61,200 nucleotides of DNA, taken from an uncultured Prevotella sp. (GTDB lineage Bacteria; Bacteroidota; Bacteroidia; Bacteroidales; Bacteroidaceae). The DNA lies in NCBI GenBank assembly GCA_947169685.1, contig CAMVQS010000006.1:1-61200 (forward strand), read 5' to 3'. The notes below the pieces were generated by a model, which was given only the letters and a program-made list of their open reading frames with translations, was not told the origin of the DNA and did not search any database. The position numbers and the translations under genes were made by a program. Shown one piece after another: positions 19,353-26,573 of this stretch; the first letter of the stretch is position 1, and every line of letters starts with the position of its first letter.

Positions 19353-19586
19353 ATGAATATCAGTTTAAAGAAAGCTGCGCTCATTGGCCTCATTGGCGTC
19401 GAAGTGCTTATCGTGATTAATCTCCTGAGTCTTGTAACCTTCTTCTTCCGTCTGCTTTTCGAAAGCTATTTCCCGTTCAACTTCTTGAGCTTCTGCTCAC
19501 TCGTCGGACAGTTTGTCTGCGTCATCTGCTTTGCTGCACTGGGCTTTTTCCTCTATACTTTCTGGCAGAAAACACCAGAGGAATAG
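19353..19586 (+). CDS. Small two-helix membrane protein, unknown
   Basis: 77 aa. Two hydrophobic segments (residues ~9-32 and ~45-68) are separated by a short aromatic loop; the C-terminus is charged (KTPEE). It has its own promoter and lies 89 bp after the sigma factor stop. I do not recognise a family. Composition and a clean promoter support a real gene of inner-membrane location. Confidence 0.6.
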   Translation: MNISLKKAALIGLIGVEVLIVINLLSLVTFFFRLLFESYFPFNFLSFCSLVGQFVCVICFAALGFFLYTFWQKTPEE

Positions 19587-19621
19587 CTCGCCCTCTGCCA
19601 CAGAAACTATAAGCAAAAGCT

Positions 19622-19831
19622 ATGGCACGGATATATACAATTAAGTGTCCGAAATGTGGACATGTGTTTAAAGAGGCAAAAGGCGTGTTGATGAGGTGGG
19701 ACTTTTCGAAACCCATTCCTGCTGAACTACAAGATGAAACCCCGTTCAATTGTCCAGAATGTAATCACACAATGTGCGTCTTGGATGATGACTTCAAAGA
19801 TTACGTGGTGGAAACATTATTTGTTGATTGA
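19622..19831 (+). CDS. Small zinc-ribbon-like protein, unknown
   Basis: 69 aa with two Cys pairs, CPKCGHVF near residue 9 and CPECNHTM near residue 43, which suggests one four-Cys zinc ribbon. The acidic end (VLDDDFKDYVVETLF) is distinctive. It follows the 77-aa gene by 35 bp and may share its transcript. The next gene, tcmP, has its own promoter, so this protein is probably not part of that cluster. Function unknown; nucleic-acid or protein binding would be usual for such ribbons. Confidence 0.6.
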   Translation: MARIYTIKCPKCGHVFKEAKGVLMRWDFSKPIPAELQDETPFNCPECNHTMCVLDDDFKDYVVETLFVD

Positions 19832-19891
19832 AGTTATCAAAGAAAACTTGTAGTCATAGAATCGTAGAATCGCAGATTTCTGCTATTTCTC

Positions 19892-19922
19892 TTGGAGATT
19901 ATATTATTATTTTGTATATTTG
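19892..19922 (+). promoter_or_regulatory. Promoter of the tcmP cluster
   Basis: TTGG (19892) and TATATTTG (19915-19922), spacer about 20 bp, 49 bp before the tcmP ATG. It excludes the longer in-frame start at 19828, which would lie upstream of the promoter. Confidence 0.7.
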
Positions 19923-19971
19923 CACACAACAAAAAAATAAATTAAGAACAACTACCTTATTTTTACTGAAG

Positions 19972-20910
19972 ATGTCACGAATAGATTTAGATAGAAAAGT
20001 CAACTCTGCATGTACCACAGGATGCAATAAAGAGGAACGTGCAAAAAGAGCAGAGAATGATTCTTGCTCTTTGGTAAAGTCTCTTAAAGATAATCTTCCT
20101 ATACGATGTGTGGGGCAATGGGCAGAAGAAAAGATATATCTTTTACATCAATATTTTGGAATATTTGCTGGCGGAATGAAAAATAGATGGCCACTTAATT
20201 ATATAGAAATATGTAGTGGCCCAGGTATTTGCATTAATCGTCAGGAAGGAATAGAATTCGACGGAACCGCAATTGCCATATTGAAACATAAGCAATTTCA
20301 ATATATTAATAAAGCGTTATTCTATGATTATGATGACAATGTTATTGATACATTGAATAAAAGAATCTCTCAATTGAATTTGTCTTATAAAGCAGAAGCA
20401 AGATTTGGTGATTATAATTGTCCGGATACTATTTGTACAGAACTTCGAAAGTTGGGAAACAATTGTCTTAATTTAGTTTTAATAGACCCCACGGATTGTA
20501 GTGTACCTTTCTTATTGATTGAGAAGGTGACAAAAACATTAGAACATGTAGACTTAATCATTAATGTCGCTACAAAAACAGATTTTAATCGTAATATCCC
20601 TATGGCCTTTGGAGATGTGAGAAGAGCAGAAAAATATGCACGTTTTTTGGGAAATGACAATTTCTTTTCTTCTTTAGATAATCGTTCTTTGTGCGAAAAA
20701 AAAGAATATCAGAAGCTACGAGAGAATTTTAGAAAGACATATGAAAGTTCCTTAAGAAGAATTGGTTTTAAGCATTTTGATTACTCTCCTATAAGAAACT
20801 ATTATGATATATTATTTGCCACCTCAAATGACAAAGGTATTGAATTCTGGAAGAAAGCCACAAAAGTTATTGATTCAAATGGTCAAAGATATTTAGATTT
20901 CGAATTATGA
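19972..20910 (+). CDS. tcmP: Three-Cys-motif partner protein TcmP
   Basis: 312 aa from ATG 19972. TcmP is a family named for its regular co-occurrence with the three-Cys-motif Gp37/Gp68 protein, and that partner follows here with a 4-bp overlap. CVGQWAEEKIYLLHQY is the usual N-terminal helix. YIEICSGPG (Glu79) resembles the glycine-rich SAM-binding loop of Rossmann methyltransferases, ALFYDYDDNVI the second strand, and LVLIDPTDCSVPF (Asp172) motif IV. A nucleotide or methyltransferase-like fold is therefore likely, but activity is not established. The coding sequence is very AT-rich (many AAT, TTA, ATA codons), unlike the GC-richer genes around the block, which suggests transfer. It heads a four-gene co-directional cluster. 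Confidence 0.85.
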   Translation: MSRIDLDRKVNSACTTGCNKEERAKRAENDSCSLVKSLKDNLPIRCVGQWAEEKIYLLHQYFGIFAGGMKNRWPLNYIEICSGPGICINRQEGIEFDGTAIAILKHKQFQYINKALFYDYDDNVIDTLNKRISQLNLSYKAEARFGDYNCPDTICTELRKLGNNCLNLVLIDPTDCSVPFLLIEKVTKTLEHVDLIINVATKTDFNRNIPMAFGDVRRAEKYARFLGNDNFFSSLDNRSLCEKKEYQKLRENFRKTYESSLRRIGFKHFDYSPIRNYYDILFATSNDKGIEFWKKATKVIDSNGQRYLDFEL

Positions 20911-21644
20911 AAACAACAAAAATAGAATGGACAGATAAAACTTGGAATCCAATTACGGGATGCACCAAGAAATCGGCGGGCTGTGCCCACTGTTATGCAG
21001 AAGTAATGGCTCGTCGCCTAAAAGCTATGCGACTGGAGAAATATCGTAACGGTTTTGGGCTGACGTTGCATGAAGATGACCTGGAAGAGCCTCTACAATG
21101 GAAGAAGCCGCATAATATATTTGTCTGCTCTATGAGTGACATCTTCCATGAAAATGTACCTTATGAATTCGTGGATCGTATAATGACTACCATCCGTAAG
21201 AGTCCTCAGCATCGTTACCAGATCCTAACCAAACGTGCAGAGCGGATGGCTGAGTACTTTAGTACTCGACTGATTCCGCAAAATGTATGGCTGGGTGTTA
21301 CTGTGGAATGTCTGGCTACCAAAGCACGCATTGATTATTTGAGAACGCTGAATGCCTGTATCAAGTTCCTGTCATGCGAACCATTGATTGAAGACTTAGG
21401 TGAAATGGACCTACAAGGTATTGACTGGATTATTGTAGGTGGTGAGAGCGGACCAAAGGCTCGTCCCATGCAGCTTGATTGGGTTGTCAACATAAAAGAA
21501 CAGGTAGAGAGACAAGGTGCTGCATTCTTTTTCAAACAGTGGGGAACATGGGGCAGTGACGGTATAAAGCGTAATAAGCATGCCAATGGAAAACTTCTTT
21601 TGGGCGAGGTAATTCAACAAATGCCAGATAGGGTTGCTATTTAG
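20907..21644 (+). CDS. Three-Cys-motif Gp37/Gp68-family protein (DUF5131)
   Basis: 245 aa. The N-terminus has the family pattern IEWTDKTWNPITGC with Cys19, Cys26 and Cys29 (CTKKSAGCAHCYAE), a C-x6-C-x2-C arrangement that looks like a metal or iron-sulfur site related to radical SAM proteins. Other landmarks are FVCSMSDIFHENVPYEFVDR, TKRAERMAEYF, LSCEPLIEDLG, WIIVGGESGPKARPM and FFFKQWG, all typical of phage Gp37/Gp68 homologues. ATGA overlap with tcmP implies coupled translation and joint function. The reaction is unknown; the family is linked to nucleic-acid metabolism only by resemblance and by phage occurrence. Confidence 0.88.
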   Translation: MKTTKIEWTDKTWNPITGCTKKSAGCAHCYAEVMARRLKAMRLEKYRNGFGLTLHEDDLEEPLQWKKPHNIFVCSMSDIFHENVPYEFVDRIMTTIRKSPQHRYQILTKRAERMAEYFSTRLIPQNVWLGVTVECLATKARIDYLRTLNACIKFLSCEPLIEDLGEMDLQGIDWIIVGGESGPKARPMQLDWVVNIKEQVERQGAAFFFKQWGTWGSDGIKRNKHANGKLLLGEVIQQMPDRVAI

Positions 21645-21671
21645 AAAGAAAAAAGGTTGCAGATGTAAAGT

Positions 21672-24005
21672 ATGGCAGAACAAAACGAAAACTTAAATAA
21701 CAGAAGCCTTGAACTCTGTAGGCGTATAGTTACTACAGAATCGTTTATAACAGAAGCTAAAGAAATCTATGGCAACCGCTATGACTATAGCAAGGTTGAT
21801 TATAAGAATAAAGAACATAGGGTGACCGTCGTTTGTCCTGTTCATGGCGATTTTCAAGTCTATGCTCGTGAACATCTTGATGGTAAAGGATGTCCCAAGT
21901 GTGAGAAGGGCGAAAAATTCATTGCCAAGCTAAAGGAGAAGTTTGGCGACAAGTTTGGTTTGGAAGAATTCGTTTATGAGAGTTCTACTTTGCCTGTTAC
22001 GTTGATATGTCCCACACATGGTGCTTTTTCAAGATTGCCACACCAAATTTTAAACTTACAATTTGGTTGCCCTATGTGTGGCAGCGATGCTAAAGATGAA
22101 ATACACAATGCTGCTGTGGCAAGAAAAGAAGAGATTAAGAAACAAAAACAAAAGGAAAGAGAAGAGTTTGAAGCTCAACGTCTAAATAATTGGCTACAAG
22201 AAAGAGAGAAGCGCAGAATCTTACGTGAAAAAGCAATGAAAGATCTTCTTTCAGGACACAAGTCCTTAGATTTCTATTATCCTTTTCAAATCTATCAGCA
22301 AAGTGTTGACGAACATATAGAAGGTATTAGATATGGTGGATGGAAAACAGAATATTATAAAGCGTTTAAGTTAGATGAAGAGGAAGCAAGAAAATTAAAA
22401 TATTTCAGAGAGGGCGATACCTTTTACATGTTCCCTAATGAAGCCCCCTCACAAGATATCATTGATGATTATGAACAATATAAGCCTTACTATGGAGAAG
22501 GCGAAGACAGAGTCACTTTTGAGGAACATCTATCACACAGAGGAATAACTGTTTTTTTCCATGGAAAAGATTTGCTGCTTAGGGAGGACAGATATAACTC
22601 TATTCATAATCTGACAGAGGAAAATCTACGTAGTGCAATAGATTTTGTAAAAACAAAATACCACATGAACGAGGATAATGCAAGAATCTATATTTTCCCT
22701 TATGGATCAATGGAATTCTTCATTTCAGAATCATTTGAAAAACTTAGTGGTAGGTCTGACCATAGAAAAGAATCAAACTGGATAACATTTCCGTTAACCA
22801 CGGATTTCAATTATAGACTCTTACGACAAGAATGTCGAGATTATGCAAATCTTCATCCTTTAGAAAAAGAGCCAATACAAGATTTCTCAATCGATTTAGA
22901 AGAAATTGTAAAAAACGCTTTATTTAAGAAAATCCATGAGAAATATGGTGATGTGTCAGAAGAAGAGATGAGCAACATTATAAACCAGTTTGCAGATAAT
23001 CGTGAAGATGAAGATGATAGTTTAGATGATAAGGGAGATACTATCGAAGAATCTCCTGTAGTATTAGAATACTCAAGTAGTGTTAAGGATAGTTTTATTG
23101 CTATTGATTTAGAAACAGCGACATCAGAAAGGAGTAGTATTTGTCAGATAGGAATAACAGAGGTCATTGATGGCAAGATTTGCAAAACTAAGAGTTGGCT
23201 TGTACAACCAGAAGGCAACAGATATGATTCTATGAATATCTGGATACATGGTATTACTCCCAGTGATACAAAAAACAGTCCTACATTCCCTGATGTTTGG
23301 AAAGAAGTTCAGCCATACTTACAAAATAAAATAGTAGTAGCACATAACACTTCTTTTGATATGTATGCTTTGAAGAATGCATTTGACAAGTATGGAATGG
23401 AATATCCAACCTTTGATTATTATTGCACCCTGCGCATTGCCCGATACACAATAAAGGGATGTTATAGTTATTCATTGGATGTCGTATTGAATCATCTTGG
23501 AATCAATATGGGACAACACCACAAGGCAGATAGTGATTCTCGTGCTTGCGCAATGCTACTTCTAAAATGTTTGGAAATGGATGGGAGTACGCTTGATGAT
23601 TTGGAAAGCAAATACGACTTTCATAGGGGTTGCTTTGCGCCAAACAAGTTTAAGGCTCATCTAAAAAATGAGAAAGTTTATAAGTACAAGTCCATTATAG
23701 AGTCACTTGAAACAAATACCGACCTTTTGGATGAGAATAATTATTTCTTCGGAAAGTCAGTTTGTTTTACAGGAACATGCAAATATGGCGTAAGAAAAGA
23801 CCTGCTTCAAAAAATTAAGGATGTGGGAGGTATTCCTATGGATTCAGTGACAAAAGACACAAATGTTCTTGTCGTAGGTCAACAAGATTATAGAGTCGTG
23901 GGAGAGGATGGTATGAGCAGTAAACAGAAAAAAGCCTTAAAACTATTAGAGAAAGGCTATGATATAGAGATTTTAAGTGAAACTGAATTTTATAATAGAT
24001 TCTAA
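21672..24005 (+). CDS. Zn-finger repeat / DEDDh exonuclease / BRCT fusion protein
   Basis: 777 aa. Residues ~22-140 hold two tandem zinc modules of the type found in phage homing endonucleases: Cys55-x2-His58 with Cys74-x2-Cys77, and Cys113-x2-His116 with Cys133-x2-Cys136 (CPVHG/GCPKC and CPTHG/GCPMC). A charged coiled coil follows (~145-195), then a region I do not recognise (~200-450). Residues ~473-640 are a DnaQ-like 3'-5' exonuclease: Asp479 and Glu481 in AIDLETA, Asp563 in VAHNTSFDMYAL, and His617-x-A-x2-Asp622. All DEDDh residues are present. Residues ~690-777 form a BRCT domain (FFGKSVCFTGTCKYGVRKDL, TNVLVVGQQDY). It starts 27 bp after the DUF5131 gene. Predicted role: nuclease for DNA repair or defence. 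Confidence 0.85.
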   Translation: MAEQNENLNNRSLELCRRIVTTESFITEAKEIYGNRYDYSKVDYKNKEHRVTVVCPVHGDFQVYAREHLDGKGCPKCEKGEKFIAKLKEKFGDKFGLEEFVYESSTLPVTLICPTHGAFSRLPHQILNLQFGCPMCGSDAKDEIHNAAVARKEEIKKQKQKEREEFEAQRLNNWLQEREKRRILREKAMKDLLSGHKSLDFYYPFQIYQQSVDEHIEGIRYGGWKTEYYKAFKLDEEEARKLKYFREGDTFYMFPNEAPSQDIIDDYEQYKPYYGEGEDRVTFEEHLSHRGITVFFHGKDLLLREDRYNSIHNLTEENLRSAIDFVKTKYHMNEDNARIYIFPYGSMEFFISESFEKLSGRSDHRKESNWITFPLTTDFNYRLLRQECRDYANLHPLEKEPIQDFSIDLEEIVKNALFKKIHEKYGDVSEEEMSNIINQFADNREDEDDSLDDKGDTIEESPVVLEYSSSVKDSFIAIDLETATSERSSICQIGITEVIDGKICKTKSWLVQPEGNRYDSMNIWIHGITPSDTKNSPTFPDVWKEVQPYLQNKIVVAHNTSFDMYALKNAFDKYGMEYPTFDYYCTLRIARYTIKGCYSYSLDVVLNHLGINMGQHHKADSDSRACAMLLLKCLEMDGSTLDDLESKYDFHRGCFAPNKFKAHLKNEKVYKYKSIIESLETNTDLLDENNYFFGKSVCFTGTCKYGVRKDLLQKIKDVGGIPMDSVTKDTNVLVVGQQDYRVVGEDGMSSKQKKALKLLEKGYDIEILSETEFYNRF

Positions 24006-24018
24006 TTCCAAAAATGAT

Positions 24019-24804
24019 ATGAATACTCAATTAGACATATTTGGCGACAGTGCTATTATTCAGCAGAATCCATTGACCGACCGTCGTGTTGGTTTCATTG
24101 GGAAGTTCAAGAATCGTGCTGCCCTTGTTAAGAAGGTTAAAGAATTTGGAGCCTCAGAGAAGAGCAAAGACGGGTTGACCCGTGATACTCAGATTCTTGT
24201 CATCGGTAGTGATGTTAAGCAAGAAGAGCAAAATCGTCTCCTCTGCTACGAGCATGACGGCTGGAAACCTATGAAAATAAGTGAAGCTGAACTTCAAGAG
24301 ATTTTTAAAGGACATTATGCTGGGTTTGAAACCACGCCAGAGCCAATAAAGCAGGTTAGTATCGATATGTCCTACTATAATTGGAATCCCCCTGCATTAT
24401 CCGATGAAGATGTAGAAGATGCTGGAATTCGTTGCTCATCACCGCTTGTTTATGGAGAAGAAAATCCTCTTTACGGAAAGGAGATTTATGTCCCTAACAA
24501 GCCCAACGAAGATACGAGTATCCTTAGGCAGATCATTGGAAACTTTGGAGGTTATGCAAATACAAGAAACTTCGATGATACCAATGTTATAATGTTGAGT
24601 AGTGAAACTTTGCGACTACTGAAACAGGGCTTAAAAGATCAGGTGATTCTTGATATTGAAAACAGTTACAACAAAAGCAATGCAAAAATGTTCAATATTC
24701 AGTTCACAAGTGAGAGAGATTTCCTCGGTTGGGTAAAGGCTCGCATGGAAAAGTTCCCGGATGAGAGTACGATGGCACTGCTGAATAAATATGATAAAGA
24801 ATAA
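24019..24804 (+). CDS. BRCT-domain protein, likely partner of the exonuclease-BRCT protein
   Basis: 261 aa from ATG 24019, 13 bp after the previous stop; an earlier in-frame start inside the upstream gene is less likely. Residues ~20-95 form a BRCT-like domain (RRVGFIGKFKNRAALVKKV, TQILVIGSDVKQEEQN) similar to the C-terminal domain of the preceding protein. A second, more distant BRCT-like segment may lie at ~155-230 (GKEIYVPNKPNEDTS, IIGNFGGYANTRNF, TNVIMLSSETLRLL). Proteins of this type often accompany DnaQ-BRCT exonucleases. No catalytic motif is visible. It is the last gene of the AT-rich cluster, though its own composition is closer to average. Confidence 0.7.
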   Translation: MNTQLDIFGDSAIIQQNPLTDRRVGFIGKFKNRAALVKKVKEFGASEKSKDGLTRDTQILVIGSDVKQEEQNRLLCYEHDGWKPMKISEAELQEIFKGHYAGFETTPEPIKQVSIDMSYYNWNPPALSDEDVEDAGIRCSSPLVYGEENPLYGKEIYVPNKPNEDTSILRQIIGNFGGYANTRNFDDTNVIMLSSETLRLLKQGLKDQVILDIENSYNKSNAKMFNIQFTSERDFLGWVKARMEKFPDESTMALLNKYDKE

Positions 24805-24869
24805 ACATTACGAAACGCAGGGACAGCCGTTTTGAGAGGGGGAAGGTAAAAGAAGGAAGATGTATGAGG

Positions 24870-24900
24870 TTCGACATTCTCACCGTGGGAACGTGTCGAA
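24870..24900. repeat. Nested dyad next to array B
   Basis: TTCGACA (24870-24876) pairs with TGTCGAA (24894-24900), enclosing the inner dyad TTC-CAC-GTG-GAA. There is no T run, so it is not a typical terminator. It abuts the 22-bp array and may be a protein-binding site or repeat relic. Confidence 0.5.
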
Positions 24901-24963
24901 AGGTGCCGTGTAAAGGGGCGCAACTCGGTATGTAAAGGGGCGTAAGTCGGTATGTTTCGCTAA
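24898..24963. repeat. 22-bp-period dyad array B (3 units)
   Basis: Three 22-bp units at 24898-24919, 24920-24941 and 24942-24963. They share GCCGTGTAAAGG and CTCGGTATGTA with the reverse complement of array A, so both belong to one family. The array lies between the BRCT gene and the VapE cassette. Confidence 0.8.
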
Positions 24964-24968
24964 GACTG

Positions 24969-25073
24969 TGCTATACCTCACCTGAAGTACCTGAAAGAGC
25001 GACGGGCAGGGAGTTTCGGCAAGTGAGATTACCCTGCGGATACCTCACTCGAACCTCACCTAAACCTCACTTG
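24969..25073. repeat. Left inverted repeat of the VapE cassette, iteron-like
   Basis: About 105 bp carrying several CCTCAC cores at roughly 11-12-bp spacing. The best-conserved 32 bp (25019-25050) match the reverse complement of 26487-26518 with three mismatches. Weaker similarity extends over the whole stretch to the right-hand copy. Confidence 0.8.
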
Positions 25074-25133
25074 AACGGCTTTAGAGAAAAGAAGAAAAAA
25101 ATGCTTTTTCGGATGATTTTTTTGCCAAAAAGC

Positions 25134-25164
25134 TTGCAAAACGCAAAAAAATTTTGTATCTTTG
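25134..25164 (+). promoter_or_regulatory. Promoter of the VapE-type gene
   Basis: TTG (25134-25136) and TATCTTTG (25157-25164), 20-bp spacer. The leader is about 65 nt and contains a tiny ORF of 11 codons from 25173, possibly fortuitous. Confidence 0.75.
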
Positions 25165-25235
25165 CAGTTGCTATGATGCATGAGAAACACTCATTGAGCC
25201 ACTCTTAGCCTTAAACTCTTAAAAATCTTATTTTT

Positions 25236-26447
25236 ATGCAACAAGAACTTACCGTGAAGGGTGAGGCTATGTCAGCTTCACTGGAAGGAACGCTCGCAGT
25301 AGAGCTATTTCTCAATGAACACTACTGTTTTCGTCGCAACGTGCTGAACGGAAAGGTGGAATTTCAAATCAAGTCAGAAGAGCACCAGAACAGCGTGTGG
25401 AAACCGCTGACGCAGCAGGCGCTCAACAGCATCGTCATTCGTGCGAAACGTGAGCAGGTGTGCGAAAAAGGTTCGCCTCGGACGGACATCACGGAGTTTG
25501 TCAACTCTGACGAACTGGATGTGTTTAACCCTATTGCCGACTATCTGGAACATCTGCCCCAATGGGACGGACAGAACCATGTGGGGCGACTCTTCGAACG
25601 GCTGCCTGGCGTGGATTCTGAGTTGCAGGGCTATCTGGCCACCTGGCTGCGTTCGGTGGTAGCCCACTGGCTCCAGATGGACACCGTTCACGGCAATGAA
25701 TGCGTGCCGACGCTGATTGGCGCGCAGGGCTGTGGCAAGACGACTTTCATTGTGCGCATGCTGCCTCCCCAGCTGCGTGAGTACTATCTGGATCACCTGA
25801 ACCTGTCGAACAAGTTTGACAAGGAGATGGCGCTGACCAACAACCTGCTGGTGAACCTTGACGAGCTGGAGGCCATCCGCCCCAGCCAGCATGCGGCTCT
25901 GAAGCAGACGCTGTCGAAGAACAAGGTGAACGGCCGTCCCATCTACGGTGCTTCGCAGGAGGACCGCCCACGCTATGCCTCGTTTGTGGCGACGACCAAC
26001 AATCCTCATCCGCTGACGGATGCCACAGGCTCACGCCGCTACATCTGCCTGACGATTCCTGAAGGGAAATTCATTGACAACACGGGCGACATTGACTATG
26101 ACCAGCTCTATGCTCAGGTGCTCTACGAACTGCGTGTACAGAAGTCGCCCTATTGGTTTAACAACGACGAGGTGGCACGCATTCAAGTGCTGAACCAGAA
26201 CTATCTGGAGAAGAAGGACATTGCAGACATCGTCAGCATCTGTTTCCGCAAACCTGAACATGGAGAGACGGCCAAGTCGATGAACTGCGAAGCGCTGCTG
26301 CAGGTCATCATGCGGGCTTACCCCTCCATAAAAGCCACACATGGCACGAAGGTCTATCTGGGCAGGGCAATGAAGGCTCTGGGTTTCGACAGCACGGATT
26401 GTGGCCACGTGGCACATTATAAGGTGGTGCCGTTAAAAACTGCATAA
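25236..26447 (+). CDS. VapE-type AAA+/superfamily 3-like helicase domain protein
   Basis: 403 aa. The N-terminal ~110 residues precede DYLEHLPQWDGQNHVGRL, a landmark of the virulence-associated protein E domain. The ATPase has Walker A GAQGCGKTTF (Lys168), Walker B NLLVNLDELEA (Asp209, Glu210), sensor FVATTNNPHPLTD and an arginine pair in TGSRRYICL. Relatives occur in phages, satellites and integrative elements as replicative helicases fused to or near primases; no primase domain is seen here, so the protein is short. Base composition is GC-richer than the tcmP cluster next door, so the two arrived separately. The gene is framed by inverted iteron-like repeats, which may be its binding sites. 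Confidence 0.88.
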   Translation: MQQELTVKGEAMSASLEGTLAVELFLNEHYCFRRNVLNGKVEFQIKSEEHQNSVWKPLTQQALNSIVIRAKREQVCEKGSPRTDITEFVNSDELDVFNPIADYLEHLPQWDGQNHVGRLFERLPGVDSELQGYLATWLRSVVAHWLQMDTVHGNECVPTLIGAQGCGKTTFIVRMLPPQLREYYLDHLNLSNKFDKEMALTNNLLVNLDELEAIRPSQHAALKQTLSKNKVNGRPIYGASQEDRPRYASFVATTNNPHPLTDATGSRRYICLTIPEGKFIDNTGDIDYDQLYAQVLYELRVQKSPYWFNNDEVARIQVLNQNYLEKKDIADIVSICFRKPEHGETAKSMNCEALLQVIMRAYPSIKATHGTKVYLGRAMKALGFDSTDCGHVAHYKVVPLKTA

Positions 26448-26455
26448 ACGAGAAG

Positions 26456-26565
26456 TGAGGGTGCGAGTGAGGTTCATGTGAGATACGAGTGAGGTATCCA
26501 CAGGGTAACCTCACTCGCTGAAACCCTTTACAGAAAGGCTTTTCAGAAAAGCGAGTGAGGATTCT
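26456..26565. repeat. Right inverted repeat of the VapE cassette, iteron-like
   Basis: Contains GTGAGG/GTGAGA cores with 11-12-bp spacing, then the 32-bp core 26487-26518 that mirrors 25019-25050. It ends near GCGAGTGAGG, 9 bp from the GH9 stop codon. Confidence 0.8.
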
Positions 26566-26573
26566 CTTCTTCT

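Larger units (their letters stand above)
24969..26565. mobile_element. Candidate VapE cassette bounded by ~100-bp inverted repeats
   Basis: A 1.6-kb unit holding one gene (the VapE-type ATPase) and its promoter between two imperfect inverted repeats. Size and layout recall an insertion sequence, but no transposase is present. The GTGAGG-type iterons recall replication origins next to phage-satellite helicase genes. Mobility is inference; no target-site duplication was identified. Confidence 0.35.

Noticed and set aside
19622..19831. Membership of the zinc-ribbon protein in the tcmP cluster
   Set aside because: A promoter lies between them at 19892-19922 and the composition differs.
24870..24900. 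Terminator of the BRCT gene
   Set aside because: Good dyad but no T run on either strand; listed only as a repeat.
25023..25208. Small protein with MRLPCGYLTR start, seen on both sides of the VapE gene
   Set aside because: Both copies are simply translations of the inverted repeats, not genes.
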